Source: an archaeon (GTDB lineage: Archaea; Nanobdellota; Nanobdellia; SCGC-AAA011-G17; GW2011-AR17). From it: DNA of 8,256 nucleotides. Below the pieces are notes generated by a model. It was given only the letters and a program-made list of their open reading frames with translations, did not search any database and was not told the DNA's origin. Shown piece by piece: positions 1-5,833 of the stretch. How positions within the stretch are numbered: the first letter of the stretch is position 1; each line of letters begins with the position of its first letter. The DNA is taken from the NCBI GenBank assembly GCA_023245975.1, contig JAHFJF010000035.1, forward strand, positions 1-8,256, written 5' to 3'. A program made the translations under genes and the position numbers.

Positions 1-1
1 A

Positions 2-166
2 GTCCAAGTAATGGAAGCTGTGCAAGAAGCTGGAAAGAATGGATTATACCATTTCAAGACAATAGAACTTTTAGAGCGGGAATGGCACATTGAAGGCAAG
101 AAAGTAAGGCCAAAGAGCTCTATGATTGCGCATACTGCGTTTTTGAGTTTCTTCAGGAAGATTTAG
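2..166 (+). CDS. trmI: tRNA (adenine-57/58-N1)-methyltransferase, C-terminal fragment (5' end outside window)
   Basis: Only the last 54 residues are visible; the gene runs in from the left edge in frame 2 and stops with TAG at 164-166. The tail contains ELLEREWHIEG, then KVRPKSSMIAHT, and ends in an aromatic/basic FFRKI. This is the C-terminal signature of archaeal TrmI/Gcd14-type SAM-dependent enzymes, which make m1A at positions 57 and 58 in the tRNA T-loop. The Rossmann-fold SAM-binding part lies upstream and cannot be seen. The last 14 bases overlap the end of the convergent small secreted-protein gene. The family call rests on this one conserved block, but the block is distinctive. An ordinary housekeeping gene. 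Confidence 0.85.
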   Translation, partial: VQVMEAVQEAGKNGLYHFKTIELLEREWHIEGKKVRPKSSMIAHTAFLSFFRKI

Positions 167-509
167 AAAATACAGAATAGAATCTTCCTAGGATATTACT
201 CAATGGAAGAGTTTTCCTTTTAGGATATTCCAGCCCCTTGCAATCTTGCTTGCATTTAGAGCTCTGGCTTAAGCAGTTATTAGTGCATACAGCATAATTC
301 ACTTTTTTGCATCTTACAGTGCATTCATCCTTGGCTTTTAGGCAATTAGGCAGGCATTCTTCCGTGTTAGGCTCAATATGGGCTGGATGATTTCTCTCAA
401 AGAATTTTCCTTTGAATGTTTTAAGCTTTTCCTCGAATGTATTTGAAGCTGCAAAAACATCAATCGACATTATCGCCAATAAAACAACAATCAATATTAT
501 CTTTCTCAT
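153..509 (-). CDS. Small secreted cysteine-rich protein with twin CX3C-X6-CX3C repeats
   Basis: The 118-residue product starts with a clear signal peptide: MRK, a hydrophobic stretch at about 4-14, and likely cleavage after VFA at 18-20. The mature part is charged and has eight cysteines at 52, 56, 63, 67, 75, 79, 86 and 90. The spacing is CX3C-X6-CX3C, a 7-residue gap, then CX3C-X6-CX3C again. CX3C spacing puts both cysteines on one helix face, so two antiparallel disulfide-stapled helical hairpins are a reasonable model, loosely like twin-CX3C small Tim or CHCH proteins. That is analogy, not homology. A basic, cysteine-free tail (91-118) follows. I recognise no family. The ATG at 509 lies about 30 nt from a TATA-like element, so the leader is very short. 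The gene is convergent with trmI (14-nt overlap) and divergent from the PIN-ATPase. The cysteine pattern and signal peptide argue strongly against a chance ORF. Confidence 0.8.
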   Translation of the reverse strand: MRKIILIVVLLAIMSIDVFAASNTFEEKLKTFKGKFFERNHPAHIEPNTEECLPNCLKAKDECTVRCKKVNYAVCTNNCLSQSSKCKQDCKGLEYPKRKTLPLSNILGRFYSVFSKSS

Positions 510-534
510 CTATTTTAACATTATACTAAAAAGG

Positions 535-542
535 ATATATAA
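535..542 (-). promoter_or_regulatory. TATA box for the secreted cysteine-rich protein
   Basis: Read on the minus strand this is TTATATAT, inside a longer A/T run, centred about 30 nt upstream of the ATG at 509. Transcription would begin only a few nucleotides before the start codon. The element is nearly symmetrical, so it could also serve the divergent gene with a longer leader. Confidence 0.45.
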
Positions 543-567
543 AAGTATTGCTTTAAAACCGATAACA

Positions 568-575
568 ATAAATAG
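568..575 (+). promoter_or_regulatory. Candidate TATA box for the PIN-ATPase gene
   Basis: ATAAATAG is centred about 26 nt upstream of the ATG at 598, the spacing expected for leaderless archaeal transcription. CTTTAAAA at 551-558 and TATATAAAA at 536-544 are stronger-looking A/T elements and would give leaders of roughly 17 and 30 nt instead. No Shine-Dalgarno sequence precedes the ATG. Confidence 0.35.
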
Positions 576-597
576 AAAGCGATCTAAATTCATTTAT

Positions 598-2388
598 ATG
601 AAGATTGAGAATGCAGTTGCAGACCCAATTCTCGTTTCAGAAGGGGTGTTGTCAAAAAGCATTGAATCAAAAGAGCTCAAGGTTTCTCAATTAATCCTTC
701 ATGAATCTATCCTAAGCTGGCTTTATGCTGAATCCGAAAAAGAGAAATCCGTTGGCCTTGTAGGGTTAGATGAGCTTTCAAAATTAAGGACATTGCTTAA
801 GTCTAGCTTGATATTCACTGGCAAGCCAACAAGGCATGACAGCCTGACAGAACTTTGCTTGGAATCTATAAAACTTGCATCAGAGCAGAATGCAACCTTC
901 ATAACCTCTGGCAAGGAAAGCATGAAGCTGGCAAAATCTTTAGGCGTTGAATGCTTATTCTTAGAACGCCATCCTTTTGAAGTCCCTTTGAAGATAGAAT
1001 CTTTTTTCGATTCAACAACAATGTCAGTACATTTAAAAGAGAACGTAGAGCCTTTTGCAAAGAAAGGAGTCCCAGGAAAATGGGAATTTGTGCAGTTGAA
1101 GAGAGAAAAATTGCAGCAGTCTGAATTAAAAGAGATTTCAAGTGAGATAGTTGAAAGCCCAAAGACAAAATGGAATTCCTATATAGAGATAGAGCGTGCA
1201 GGCAGCACCATTGTCCAGATGGGCAATTACAGGATTGTCATTACAAGGCCGCCATTCAGTGATGGATGGGAGATAACTGCAGTGAGGCCAGTAAGGAAGA
1301 TGAAATTATCAGATTACAAGCTTGATGAGAAGCTAAAAATAAGAATCGCAGAAGAAGCTTCCGGAATCTTGGTGGCGGGCCCTCCAGGCTCTGGAAAAAG
1401 TACTTTCGCATCTGCCTTGGCAGAATATTATTCAGAAAAAGGGAAAATTGTAAAGACAATAGAAGCTCCCAGGGATTTACAACTGCCGGACAATATAACA
1501 CAGTATGCAATAAGTCATGCAAATGCCAGGGAGATACAAGACATTTTATTATTGTCAAGGCCAGATTATTCCGTTTTTGACGAAATGAGAAACACAAGGG
1601 ATTTCAAATTATATATTGACTTGAGGTTGGCTGGAATTGGCTTGGCAGGAGTTGTGCATGCTACAAGGCCAATTGATGCTATCCAAAGATTCATCTCGAG
1701 GACAGAAATCGGAATAATCCCACAGATAATAGACACAATTTTATTCATAAGCAAGGGAGAAGTTGAAACAGCATTAGGCATAGGAATAACAGTAAAAGTA
1801 CCTACGGGCATGACCGAGGCAGATTTGGCAAGGCCTGTTGTCGAAGTTAGGAGTTTCCTTACAAAGAAGCTGGAATATGAGATTTACACATTCGGCGAGC
1901 AGACAGTTGTCATCCCAATAACCGGCAGTGAAGCAGTTACGCCGGCAAACAATTTGGCGAAGAAGCAAATTGAATCAGAGATGCTAAAATACACTAGCAC
2001 AGCAGAAGCGCAATTGGTATCGAACAACAAGGCAATAGTTTACGTGCCTGAAAGGGATATTGCAAAAATCATTGGCGATAAAGGCAAGAACATTGAGAGA
2101 ATTGAGAGAGAAGTTGGAATCAGCTTGGATGTCAGGCCTGCAAAATCTTTAAGGCAGGAAAGAAAATCTGTGCCATACACGGTAAAAGAAAGGGGGAACT
2201 CAATCATATTCATAACTGACTTCCCATCAGCTTCAATAGAAACATTCATAGATGGAACTTATCTTTTTACGTCAACAACTTCTAAGCAGGGCGAGATAAA
2301 GATAAGCAAGAAAGGCAACCTTGGGCAAGCTATCGAAAAGGCATTGGATTTAGGCAAGAAGATAGAATTAAACGAATCTTTATCTTGA
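598..2388 (+). CDS. PIN domain - AAA/VirB11-like ATPase - KH domain protein (PilT-family ATPase, COG1855 type)
   Basis: The 596-residue product has the three-part layout of the archaeal PIN-ATPase family. Residues about 1-125 form a PIN-like (nuclease-fold) domain. The linker SFFDSTTMSVHLKENV (135-150) and the nearby AKKGVPGKW are family hallmarks. An ATPase follows at about 190-420, with Walker A GPPGSGKS at 261-268, Walker B-like VFDE near 326-329, and HATRPIDA at 354-361. A KH domain at about 478-515 carries the GDKG loop at 493-496, implying nucleic-acid binding, followed by a C-terminal extension. PIN acid D9 is present, but the usual TSD is TSG at 103-105, so nuclease activity is doubtful. 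Start: the frame stays open upstream to 412, but family similarity begins at this ATG and the extra stretch is antisense to the secreted-protein gene. Role in the cell is not established; RNA binding with ATP-driven remodelling is inference. Confidence 0.93.
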   Translation: MKIENAVADPILVSEGVLSKSIESKELKVSQLILHESILSWLYAESEKEKSVGLVGLDELSKLRTLLKSSLIFTGKPTRHDSLTELCLESIKLASEQNATFITSGKESMKLAKSLGVECLFLERHPFEVPLKIESFFDSTTMSVHLKENVEPFAKKGVPGKWEFVQLKREKLQQSELKEISSEIVESPKTKWNSYIEIERAGSTIVQMGNYRIVITRPPFSDGWEITAVRPVRKMKLSDYKLDEKLKIRIAEEASGILVAGPPGSGKSTFASALAEYYSEKGKIVKTIEAPRDLQLPDNITQYAISHANAREIQDILLLSRPDYSVFDEMRNTRDFKLYIDLRLAGIGLAGVVHATRPIDAIQRFISRTEIGIIPQIIDTILFISKGEVETALGIGITVKVPTGMTEADLARPVVEVRSFLTKKLEYEIYTFGEQTVVIPITGSEAVTPANNLAKKQIESEMLKYTSTAEAQLVSNNKAIVYVPERDIAKIIGDKGKNIERIEREVGISLDVRPAKSLRQERKSVPYTVKERGNSIIFITDFPSASIETFIDGTYLFTSTTSKQGEIKISKKGNLGQAIEKALDLGKKIELNESLS

Positions 2389-2414
2389 ATTTATGCTAAA
2401 AAATCAAGGCAAAA

Positions 2415-2422
2415 GCTATATA
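2415..2422 (+). promoter_or_regulatory. TATA box for tRNA-Arg
   Basis: CTATATAA is centred about 32 nt upstream of the mature tRNA 5' end. This predicts a start near 2445 and a short 5' leader for RNase P to remove. Confidence 0.6.
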
Positions 2423-2450
2423 AACAATATACTGAATTTAAAGCCATAAT

Positions 2451-2544
2451 GGGCCTGTAGCGCAGCCTGGATAGCGCGGCTGCCTCCTAAGCAGGGATTT
2501 TACGATCGCTTAATAGGTCGTGGGTTCAAATCCCATCAGGCCCG
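2451..2544 (+). tRNA. tRNA-Arg (anticodon CCU) with a non-canonical intron
   Basis: The acceptor GGGCCTG pairs with CAGGCCC (2537-2543), and the discriminator is G at 2544. The D-stem is GCGC/GCGC. The anticodon stem GCTGC (2479-2483) leads into loop CTCCTAA, giving anticodon CCU (2486-2488) for AGG codons. The T-arm is GTGGG-TTCAAAT-CCCAT. CCA is not encoded. Read straight through, the variable region would be about 24 nt, wrong for an arginine tRNA. Removing 19 nt (2495-2513) restores anticodon stem GCAGT, closed by a G27-U43 wobble, and a normal AGGTC variable loop. A T-run follows directly. Confidence 0.95.
2495..2513 (+). other. 19-nt tRNA intron between positions 42 and 43 of tRNA-Arg (BHB motif)
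   Basis: A complete bulge-helix-bulge can be drawn. Outer helix: CCT (2486-2488) with AGG (2515-2517). Central 4-bp helix: AAGC (2489-2492) with GCTT (2508-2511). The 3-nt bulges are AGG (2493-2495) and AAT (2512-2514). The inner helix is GAT/ATC around a 6-nt loop. Cutting each bulge after its second base frees exactly 19 nt and yields a normal cloverleaf. The site, 42/43, is not the canonical 37/38. Confidence 0.85.
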
Positions 2545-2545
2545 C

Positions 2546-2556
2546 TTTTTATTTTT
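2546..2556 (+). terminator. T-rich terminator after tRNA-Arg
   Basis: Two runs of five T separated by one A begin two bases after the discriminator. Archaeal RNA polymerase commonly terminates at such T-tracts without a hairpin. Confidence 0.55.
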
Positions 2557-2586
2557 ATCATGGTTGCCTTCAATTTCATACAAAAG

Positions 2587-2594
2587 TATTTAAT
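2587..2594 (+). promoter_or_regulatory. TATA box for the Ig-like/thioredoxin operon
   Basis: TATTTAAT, centred near 2590, predicts a start around 2617. The resulting 12-nt leader would contain GGTGA (2621-2625), which complements the archaeal 16S rRNA 3' end and lies 3 nt before the ATG at 2629. It is the only clear Shine-Dalgarno sequence I see in the window. Confidence 0.45.
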
Positions 2595-2628
2595 CTGGAT
2601 AAAAATTACATCTAAAAATAGGTGACTA

Positions 2629-3051
2629 ATGAAATTCCTGAATAAAGAAATAAGCAGTAAAACTTTCTATGGGACTATTGCTGCCTTTACAGGATTTTTT
2701 ATGGCAATTGATTATTTTGATATTAGGCATTCAATAAACAATTATGCAATGCTATTAATCGCAAATGAACAGCCTAGAATGCAAAGAGACACAAGCATAT
2801 GCGGCACTGTTATCCATGCTTATGGCTATGATGAAGATGGCCTTAGCAAACTTGAGATAGAGGTTGATGGAAGAAATTACATTACCAGGAAATTGGGTGG
2901 AGGAAAGGAATATGGCATATCATTTGATTTCTGTTCACCACAACAAGACACTGGAGAGCACGATATCAAAGTAAAGGCAACAGATATTAATGGCAATGTA
3001 GAAAACGATGAAGGAGAAACAACTGTCGTTGATGGGTATTATACAATATGA
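2629..3051 (+). CDS. Membrane-anchored Ig-like (beta-sandwich) extracellular protein
   Basis: The 140-residue product has a basic N-terminus and one hydrophobic segment at about 13-28, probably an uncleaved anchor or a signal peptide. The rest resembles one extracellular Ig-like/cadherin-like domain: GTVIHAYGYDEDGLSKLEIEVDG (59-81 region), an ISFDF strand, then GEHDIKVKATDINGNVEND. This alternating pattern of 'D.DG.ski...vDG' and 'G.h.i.v.A.D..GN' is common in adhesion-type repeats of surface proteins. The two cysteines (58 and 102) fall on strands that could form one disulfide. A GGTGA ribosome-binding site precedes the ATG. Its stop overlaps the start of the thioredoxin gene (ATGA), so the two are probably translated together, and the cysteine pair makes this protein a plausible thioredoxin client. 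The fold call is by pattern only; no binding partner can be named. Confidence 0.8.
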   Translation: MKFLNKEISSKTFYGTIAAFTGFFMAIDYFDIRHSINNYAMLLIANEQPRMQRDTSICGTVIHAYGYDEDGLSKLEIEVDGRNYITRKLGGGKEYGISFDFCSPQQDTGEHDIKVKATDINGNVENDEGETTVVDGYYTI

Positions 3052-3494
3052 AACTTAATCTTAAAACACTCGGACTTGCAGCAGCATTATCATTGCCAAC
3101 TGGATTCATTCTTGGATATGCCCAAATATTCGGATGCTCAAATTCCATCAAGGGAACAAGAGCCACTGTTGTCTCAAAGGTTGTGAGCGTCAATGATGGA
3201 AGCTTTGACAGGGAAGTCTTGCATTATTCTAAGCCTGTTATAGTAGATTTTTACGCAAGCTGGTGCGGCGTATGCACCTATTCAAAGCCATACTTTGAAG
3301 AGCTCTCATCAGAATATTCTGGCAGGATGAAATTCGTGGAATATGATTGCGAATCTGGGATTGTAGATGAAGCATACAATGTAGATGGCTATCCTACATA
3401 TATTATTTTCAGAAATGGCTCAGAAGTAGGCAGACAATCAGGTTTCAGCGATAAAGAGGGGCTAGAGAATTTTATTGAAGATGCTTTAAAATAA
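3048..3494 (+). CDS. Membrane-tethered thioredoxin-fold protein (WCGVC active site)
   Basis: The 148-residue product has a hydrophobic N-terminus (about 7-29) followed by a thioredoxin domain (about 45-148). DFYASWCGVC places the redox pair at C73 and C76, and DGYPTY supplies the conserved cis-proline at 116. FGC at 28-30 resembles a lipobox, but position -2 is phenylalanine, so C30 as a lipid anchor is only a possibility; a plain transmembrane anchor is as likely. One further cysteine is C101. The domain should face outside the membrane and act on disulfides of exported proteins. Whether it oxidises, reduces or isomerises cannot be read from GV between the cysteines. It overlaps the upstream Ig-like gene by ATGA and lacks its own ribosome-binding site, so it depends on translational coupling. 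The secreted eight-cysteine protein encoded earlier in the window is another possible client. Confidence 0.93.
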   Translation: MKLNLKTLGLAAALSLPTGFILGYAQIFGCSNSIKGTRATVVSKVVSVNDGSFDREVLHYSKPVIVDFYASWCGVCTYSKPYFEELSSEYSGRMKFVEYDCESGIVDEAYNVDGYPTYIIFRNGSEVGRQSGFSDKEGLENFIEDALK

Positions 3495-3499
3495 GTTCA

Positions 3500-3504
3500 T
3501 TTTT
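3500..3504 (+). terminator. Possible T-tract terminator after the thioredoxin gene
   Basis: Five T lie just after the TAA stop, in the 18-bp gap between the convergent thioredoxin and cupin genes. Weak, by composition and position only. Confidence 0.3.
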
Positions 3505-3512
3505 ATATAATC

Positions 3513-3878
3513 TCAGAATAACGGCTCAAGGATAACGTCAGAAAGGTCATACCTTGGATGTGTTATTACCAAAAGCTCCAATGGCTTAAATGCTACATTT
3601 TCAAGGTGATGATATACCCCTTTAGGGATAGTAATTACATCGCCAGGCAAGACCTTGGCCTTGTCTTGTCCAAGGTATAAGATACCATTACCACTTTGAA
3701 TATAATATACTTCTTCCATTTTTAAGTGCTTATGTGATAATGCTGCGTTTTTTATTGTTACATAAGCAACACTCATATTGTCAGAATGGTATAATTCCTG
3801 TATCAGGCCGCAGGTATCTTCTATTGGTTTTACATCATGCCTGTTTTTTAAGTAGTGAGCAATATCTTTACTTATCAC
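3513..3878 (-). CDS. Single-domain cupin (cupin_2 family)
   Basis: About 121 residues form one beta-barrel cupin with both signature motifs. Motif 1 is HKHLKMEE, giving metal ligands H49, H51 and probably E55 (numbered from the GTG start). Motif 2 is GDVITIPKGVYHHLEN, matching G-x5-P-x-G-x2-H-x3-N exactly and giving ligand H90. A divalent metal site is therefore intact. Such small cupins include sugar isomerase/epimerase-like enzymes, dioxygenases and ligand sensors, and the sequence does not decide among them. Start choice: the longest frame begins at TTG 3887, but TATAAATA at 3901-3908 is centred 26-27 nt before GTG 3878, so a leaderless message starting at that GTG fits better. The difference is three residues. 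The gene is convergent with the thioredoxin gene and divergent from the TIM-barrel gene. Confidence 0.9.
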   Translation of the reverse strand: MISKDIAHYLKNRHDVKPIEDTCGLIQELYHSDNMSVAYVTIKNAALSHKHLKMEEVYYIQSGNGILYLGQDKAKVLPGDVITIPKGVYHHLENVAFKPLELLVITHPRYDLSDVILEPLF

Positions 3879-3900
3879 TTTAATCAAATAATCTTTTTAA

Positions 3901-3908
3901 TATTTATA
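3901..3908 (-). promoter_or_regulatory. TATA box for the cupin gene
   Basis: TATAAATA on the minus strand is centred about 26 nt from GTG 3878 and only 17 nt from TTG 3887. It therefore favours GTG as the translation start of a leaderless transcript. Confidence 0.6.
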
Positions 3909-3926
3909 CCTTTTTGTTTAACAATG

Positions 3927-3934
3927 TTTAATAA
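3927..3934 (+). promoter_or_regulatory. TATA box for the TIM-barrel gene
   Basis: TTTAATAA is centred about 27 nt upstream of the ATG at 3958, predicting a leaderless transcript. It lies back to back with the cupin promoter in a 79-bp divergent gap. Confidence 0.5.
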
Positions 3935-3957
3935 AGGCAGCCGGAATCTCTCTTAGG

Positions 3958-4773
3958 ATGTTCAAAAAAGTAGTATTTTGGTGCGAATTCCCGGAAACTG
4001 TAGACTGGAAAAGATTAGAATCTATACTTGCAAAACTGGACATGGATATTGCCATTTATGTTCCTGCAAAGAATTTGCAGCAGTTTCTATGGTGGAAAAA
4101 GGAAATACAAAAGAATTGCCAGCATATTGCCGAAGTTGGGGCATGGCCCATACTAGAAAAAAAAGATGGCTACTGGTTTTCTGGATTTACATCTGAAGAA
4201 AAAATAAAATCCTTGAAACAATTCAGCACATTAAAAATAAAAGTAGATTTAGAACTGCCCATACCTAAAAGAGATTACAGCAACTCCATGATACTCGGCT
4301 ATTTCTCTCCTTATTTGTTAAAAAAAGGTAAGAGTTCAAAGTTATTATTAAAAACAATAAAAGAAATGTCAGAAAACACTAACATAATAATTAACGAATT
4401 CCCATTCCCAAGATATTTTTTAAGAAGGTGGGGGATGCATCTGCCCTTGATGAAAAATTGCACAAGGAACATAATGGCATATACAACCATCGGAGGCCCA
4501 TTCCTGAGGCCATTCATTAAATCATACGTATTTCTTTATCTGTTAAAGGAAAGGATGCTAAACAAGCATATCATGTGCTCAATAGGGTTAATCGGCAATG
4601 GTATCCTAAAGAAAGAAAGCGTTTATAATAATGTAAAACAATTTAAGTCAGATTTGGATATGGCAAGATTCTTAGGGATAAAGCAAGTTGCTATTTACTC
4701 AATAGATTCAATTCTTAAAAGAAATAATTCAGAAGAATGGCTCAATGCTGTAAAATCCCGTACACTAGCTTGA
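3958..4773 (+). CDS. Unrecognised protein, probable (beta/alpha)8 TIM barrel
   Basis: I cannot assign the 271-residue product to a named enzyme. Eight hydrophobic beta-like strands alternate with amphipathic helices: about 5-11, 31-36, 57-66, 94-101, 143-148, 172-178, 205-213 and 243-250. This is the count and order of a TIM barrel. Acidic residues sit at strand ends where such enzymes catalyse: E10 (WCEFP), D97 and E99 (VDLELP), and E147 (NEFPFP). Aromatic residues are frequent, as in sugar-active enzymes. There is no signal peptide and no convincing membrane segment, although 186-198 is rather hydrophobic. The last 32 bases overlap the convergent glycosyltransferase gene, whose operon partner is a sugar deacetylase. 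A role in carbohydrate metabolism, for example a glycoside hydrolase or epimerase, is inference from fold and neighbours. Expression looks leaderless. Confidence 0.8.
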   Translation: MFKKVVFWCEFPETVDWKRLESILAKLDMDIAIYVPAKNLQQFLWWKKEIQKNCQHIAEVGAWPILEKKDGYWFSGFTSEEKIKSLKQFSTLKIKVDLELPIPKRDYSNSMILGYFSPYLLKKGKSSKLLLKTIKEMSENTNIIINEFPFPRYFLRRWGMHLPLMKNCTRNIMAYTTIGGPFLRPFIKSYVFLYLLKERMLNKHIMCSIGLIGNGILKKESVYNNVKQFKSDLDMARFLGIKQVAIYSIDSILKRNNSEEWLNAVKSRTLA

Positions 4774-5833
4774 CAACCTGTTCGGCCCCATTTGCGTTGA
4801 CATTCAGATTCTCCATCTTCCTGTTAAGTTCAGGTATAGAATTAGAGAATTCAATAACTGCCTTCCGTATTTGCTTGTTGCTTGAGTCCCAGCATACCTT
4901 AGCTATGCTTTCCACAGTATATGCATTTAATGCTTGCTCGATATGATCCTCTATAGGGAATATAAGCATTGGCTTCTTGAACACTATGCTCTCGGTCAAT
5001 GATTTCTGCCCGGCCAGAGAAATTACTCCTTTTGAAACTTTCAAGTATTCCAATACATTATCCTTGAATGGATAGTGTGTTACATTTGGAGACCTAGGCA
5101 CCATCTTGCTAGCCCCGAAAATTATGAAATTCTCATTAGGCAGCTTACTTGCGACATTATCTATCTCTTTTGCCAGCCTAATCCCGAATTCAGAGCCGCC
5201 AAGCATTACTATTATCGGCTGCTTTTTTAGTCCAAGTTTTTTCATGAGTACTTTCTCATTATGCAAGTCGCTTGGCTTTGTGCGTATTATTGGGTTGACA
5301 TAGTTGTATATCATAGAATGCCTTCTGTTCAACAGTGTCTGTATTATCACTAAATCTGCTCGGTCATAAACTCCTTTCAAGTATCTATGCTCCCAAGCCA
5401 TTATTTGTGATACTTGATGTTTTCTCGTGAATTCATCAAAAGCAAATGGGTCATAGCCGAAAACAACAACGCACTTCTTTTTTGCCAGTCTTGCCATGAG
5501 GATTCCAGTAGGCTCAAAATCAGAGATTACTACGTCCGGATTGAATCTCCTTACAAGCAGCCTTAATTTGATTGTTTCCCAGAGCCACTTGAATGGAAGG
5601 AAGAAATTCCTAATAATAAAGGATAACAGATTGAACTTTAGCCTTTTGCCTGATAATTTATAGCCACGAATCTTAACAGTAGGAAATTTAGCTTTGAAAT
5701 ATTCATAAGAATTATCATAGCCGGCAACAATTATCTCAGTAGAAGGATCTTTCTTAAGGAATGCCTCTATGTTGGCATGCTCCCTTGTAGCATCTCCCAA
5801 TCCAACGCCGGTAACAACAAAAAGTATCCTCAT
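4742..5833 (-). CDS. Glycosyltransferase, GT-B fold, MurG/MJ1255-like (GT1/GT28 type)
   Basis: The 363-residue length is normal for the family. The N-terminal half opens with a Rossmann strand and glycine loop, MRILFVVTGVGLGDATRE, where MurG-like enzymes have G-x-G-x-G-H. A hydrophobic and basic stretch at about 65-97 could touch the membrane. The C-terminal half has IVMLGGSEFG (208-217), then GVISLAGQKSLTES (269-282) with E281, and EDHIEQALNA (295-304). These are the nucleotide-sugar binding elements of GT28-type enzymes. It presumably moves a sugar from a nucleotide donor to a lipid or small-molecule acceptor on the inner membrane face; neither is identifiable. The ATG overlaps the stop of the deacetylase gene (ATGA), so the two are co-translated. 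The 3' end overlaps the convergent TIM-barrel gene by 32 bp. Oddity: the loop has Asp14 where His is usual. Confidence 0.88.
   Translation of the reverse strand: MRILFVVTGVGLGDATREHANIEAFLKKDPSTEIIVAGYDNSYEYFKAKFPTVKIRGYKLSGKRLKFNLLSFIIRNFFLPFKWLWETIKLRLLVRRFNPDVVISDFEPTGILMARLAKKKCVVVFGYDPFAFDEFTRKHQVSQIMAWEHRYLKGVYDRADLVIIQTLLNRRHSMIYNYVNPIIRTKPSDLHNEKVLMKKLGLKKQPIIVMLGGSEFGIRLAKEIDNVASKLPNENFIIFGASKMVPRSPNVTHYPFKDNVLEYLKVSKGVISLAGQKSLTESIVFKKPMLIFPIEDHIEQALNAYTVESIAKVCWDSSNKQIRKAVIEFSNSIPELNRKMENLNVNANGAEQVVKLVYGILQH

Noticed and set aside
412..597. Upstream extension of the PIN-ATPase frame
   Set aside because: The stretch is antisense to the signal peptide and promoter of the divergent secreted-protein gene, matches nothing in the family, and the 598 ATG gives the normal family N-terminus.
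723..2249. Several minus-strand frames of 64-113 codons inside the PIN-ATPase gene
   Set aside because: They are shadows of a strongly supported gene, with no recognisable motifs and no promoters.
2384..2408. Inverted repeat CTTGA...TCAAG at the end of the PIN-ATPase gene
   Set aside because: Only 5 bp with a 15-nt A/T-rich loop and no T-run after it; too weak to call a terminator.
2516..2537. 22-nt exact match with 7040-7061
   Set aside because: Both copies are the end of the variable loop plus the T-arm of tRNA genes (Arg and Ile). The identity reflects tRNA conservation or gene conversion, not a mobile repeat or attachment site.
3878..3887. TTG at 3887 as start of the cupin gene
   Set aside because: The TATA box at 3901-3908 is too close for a transcript to include this codon. 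GTG 3878 has ideal spacing. A weaker A/T element near 3915-3923 could still support TTG, so this is a preference, not proof.
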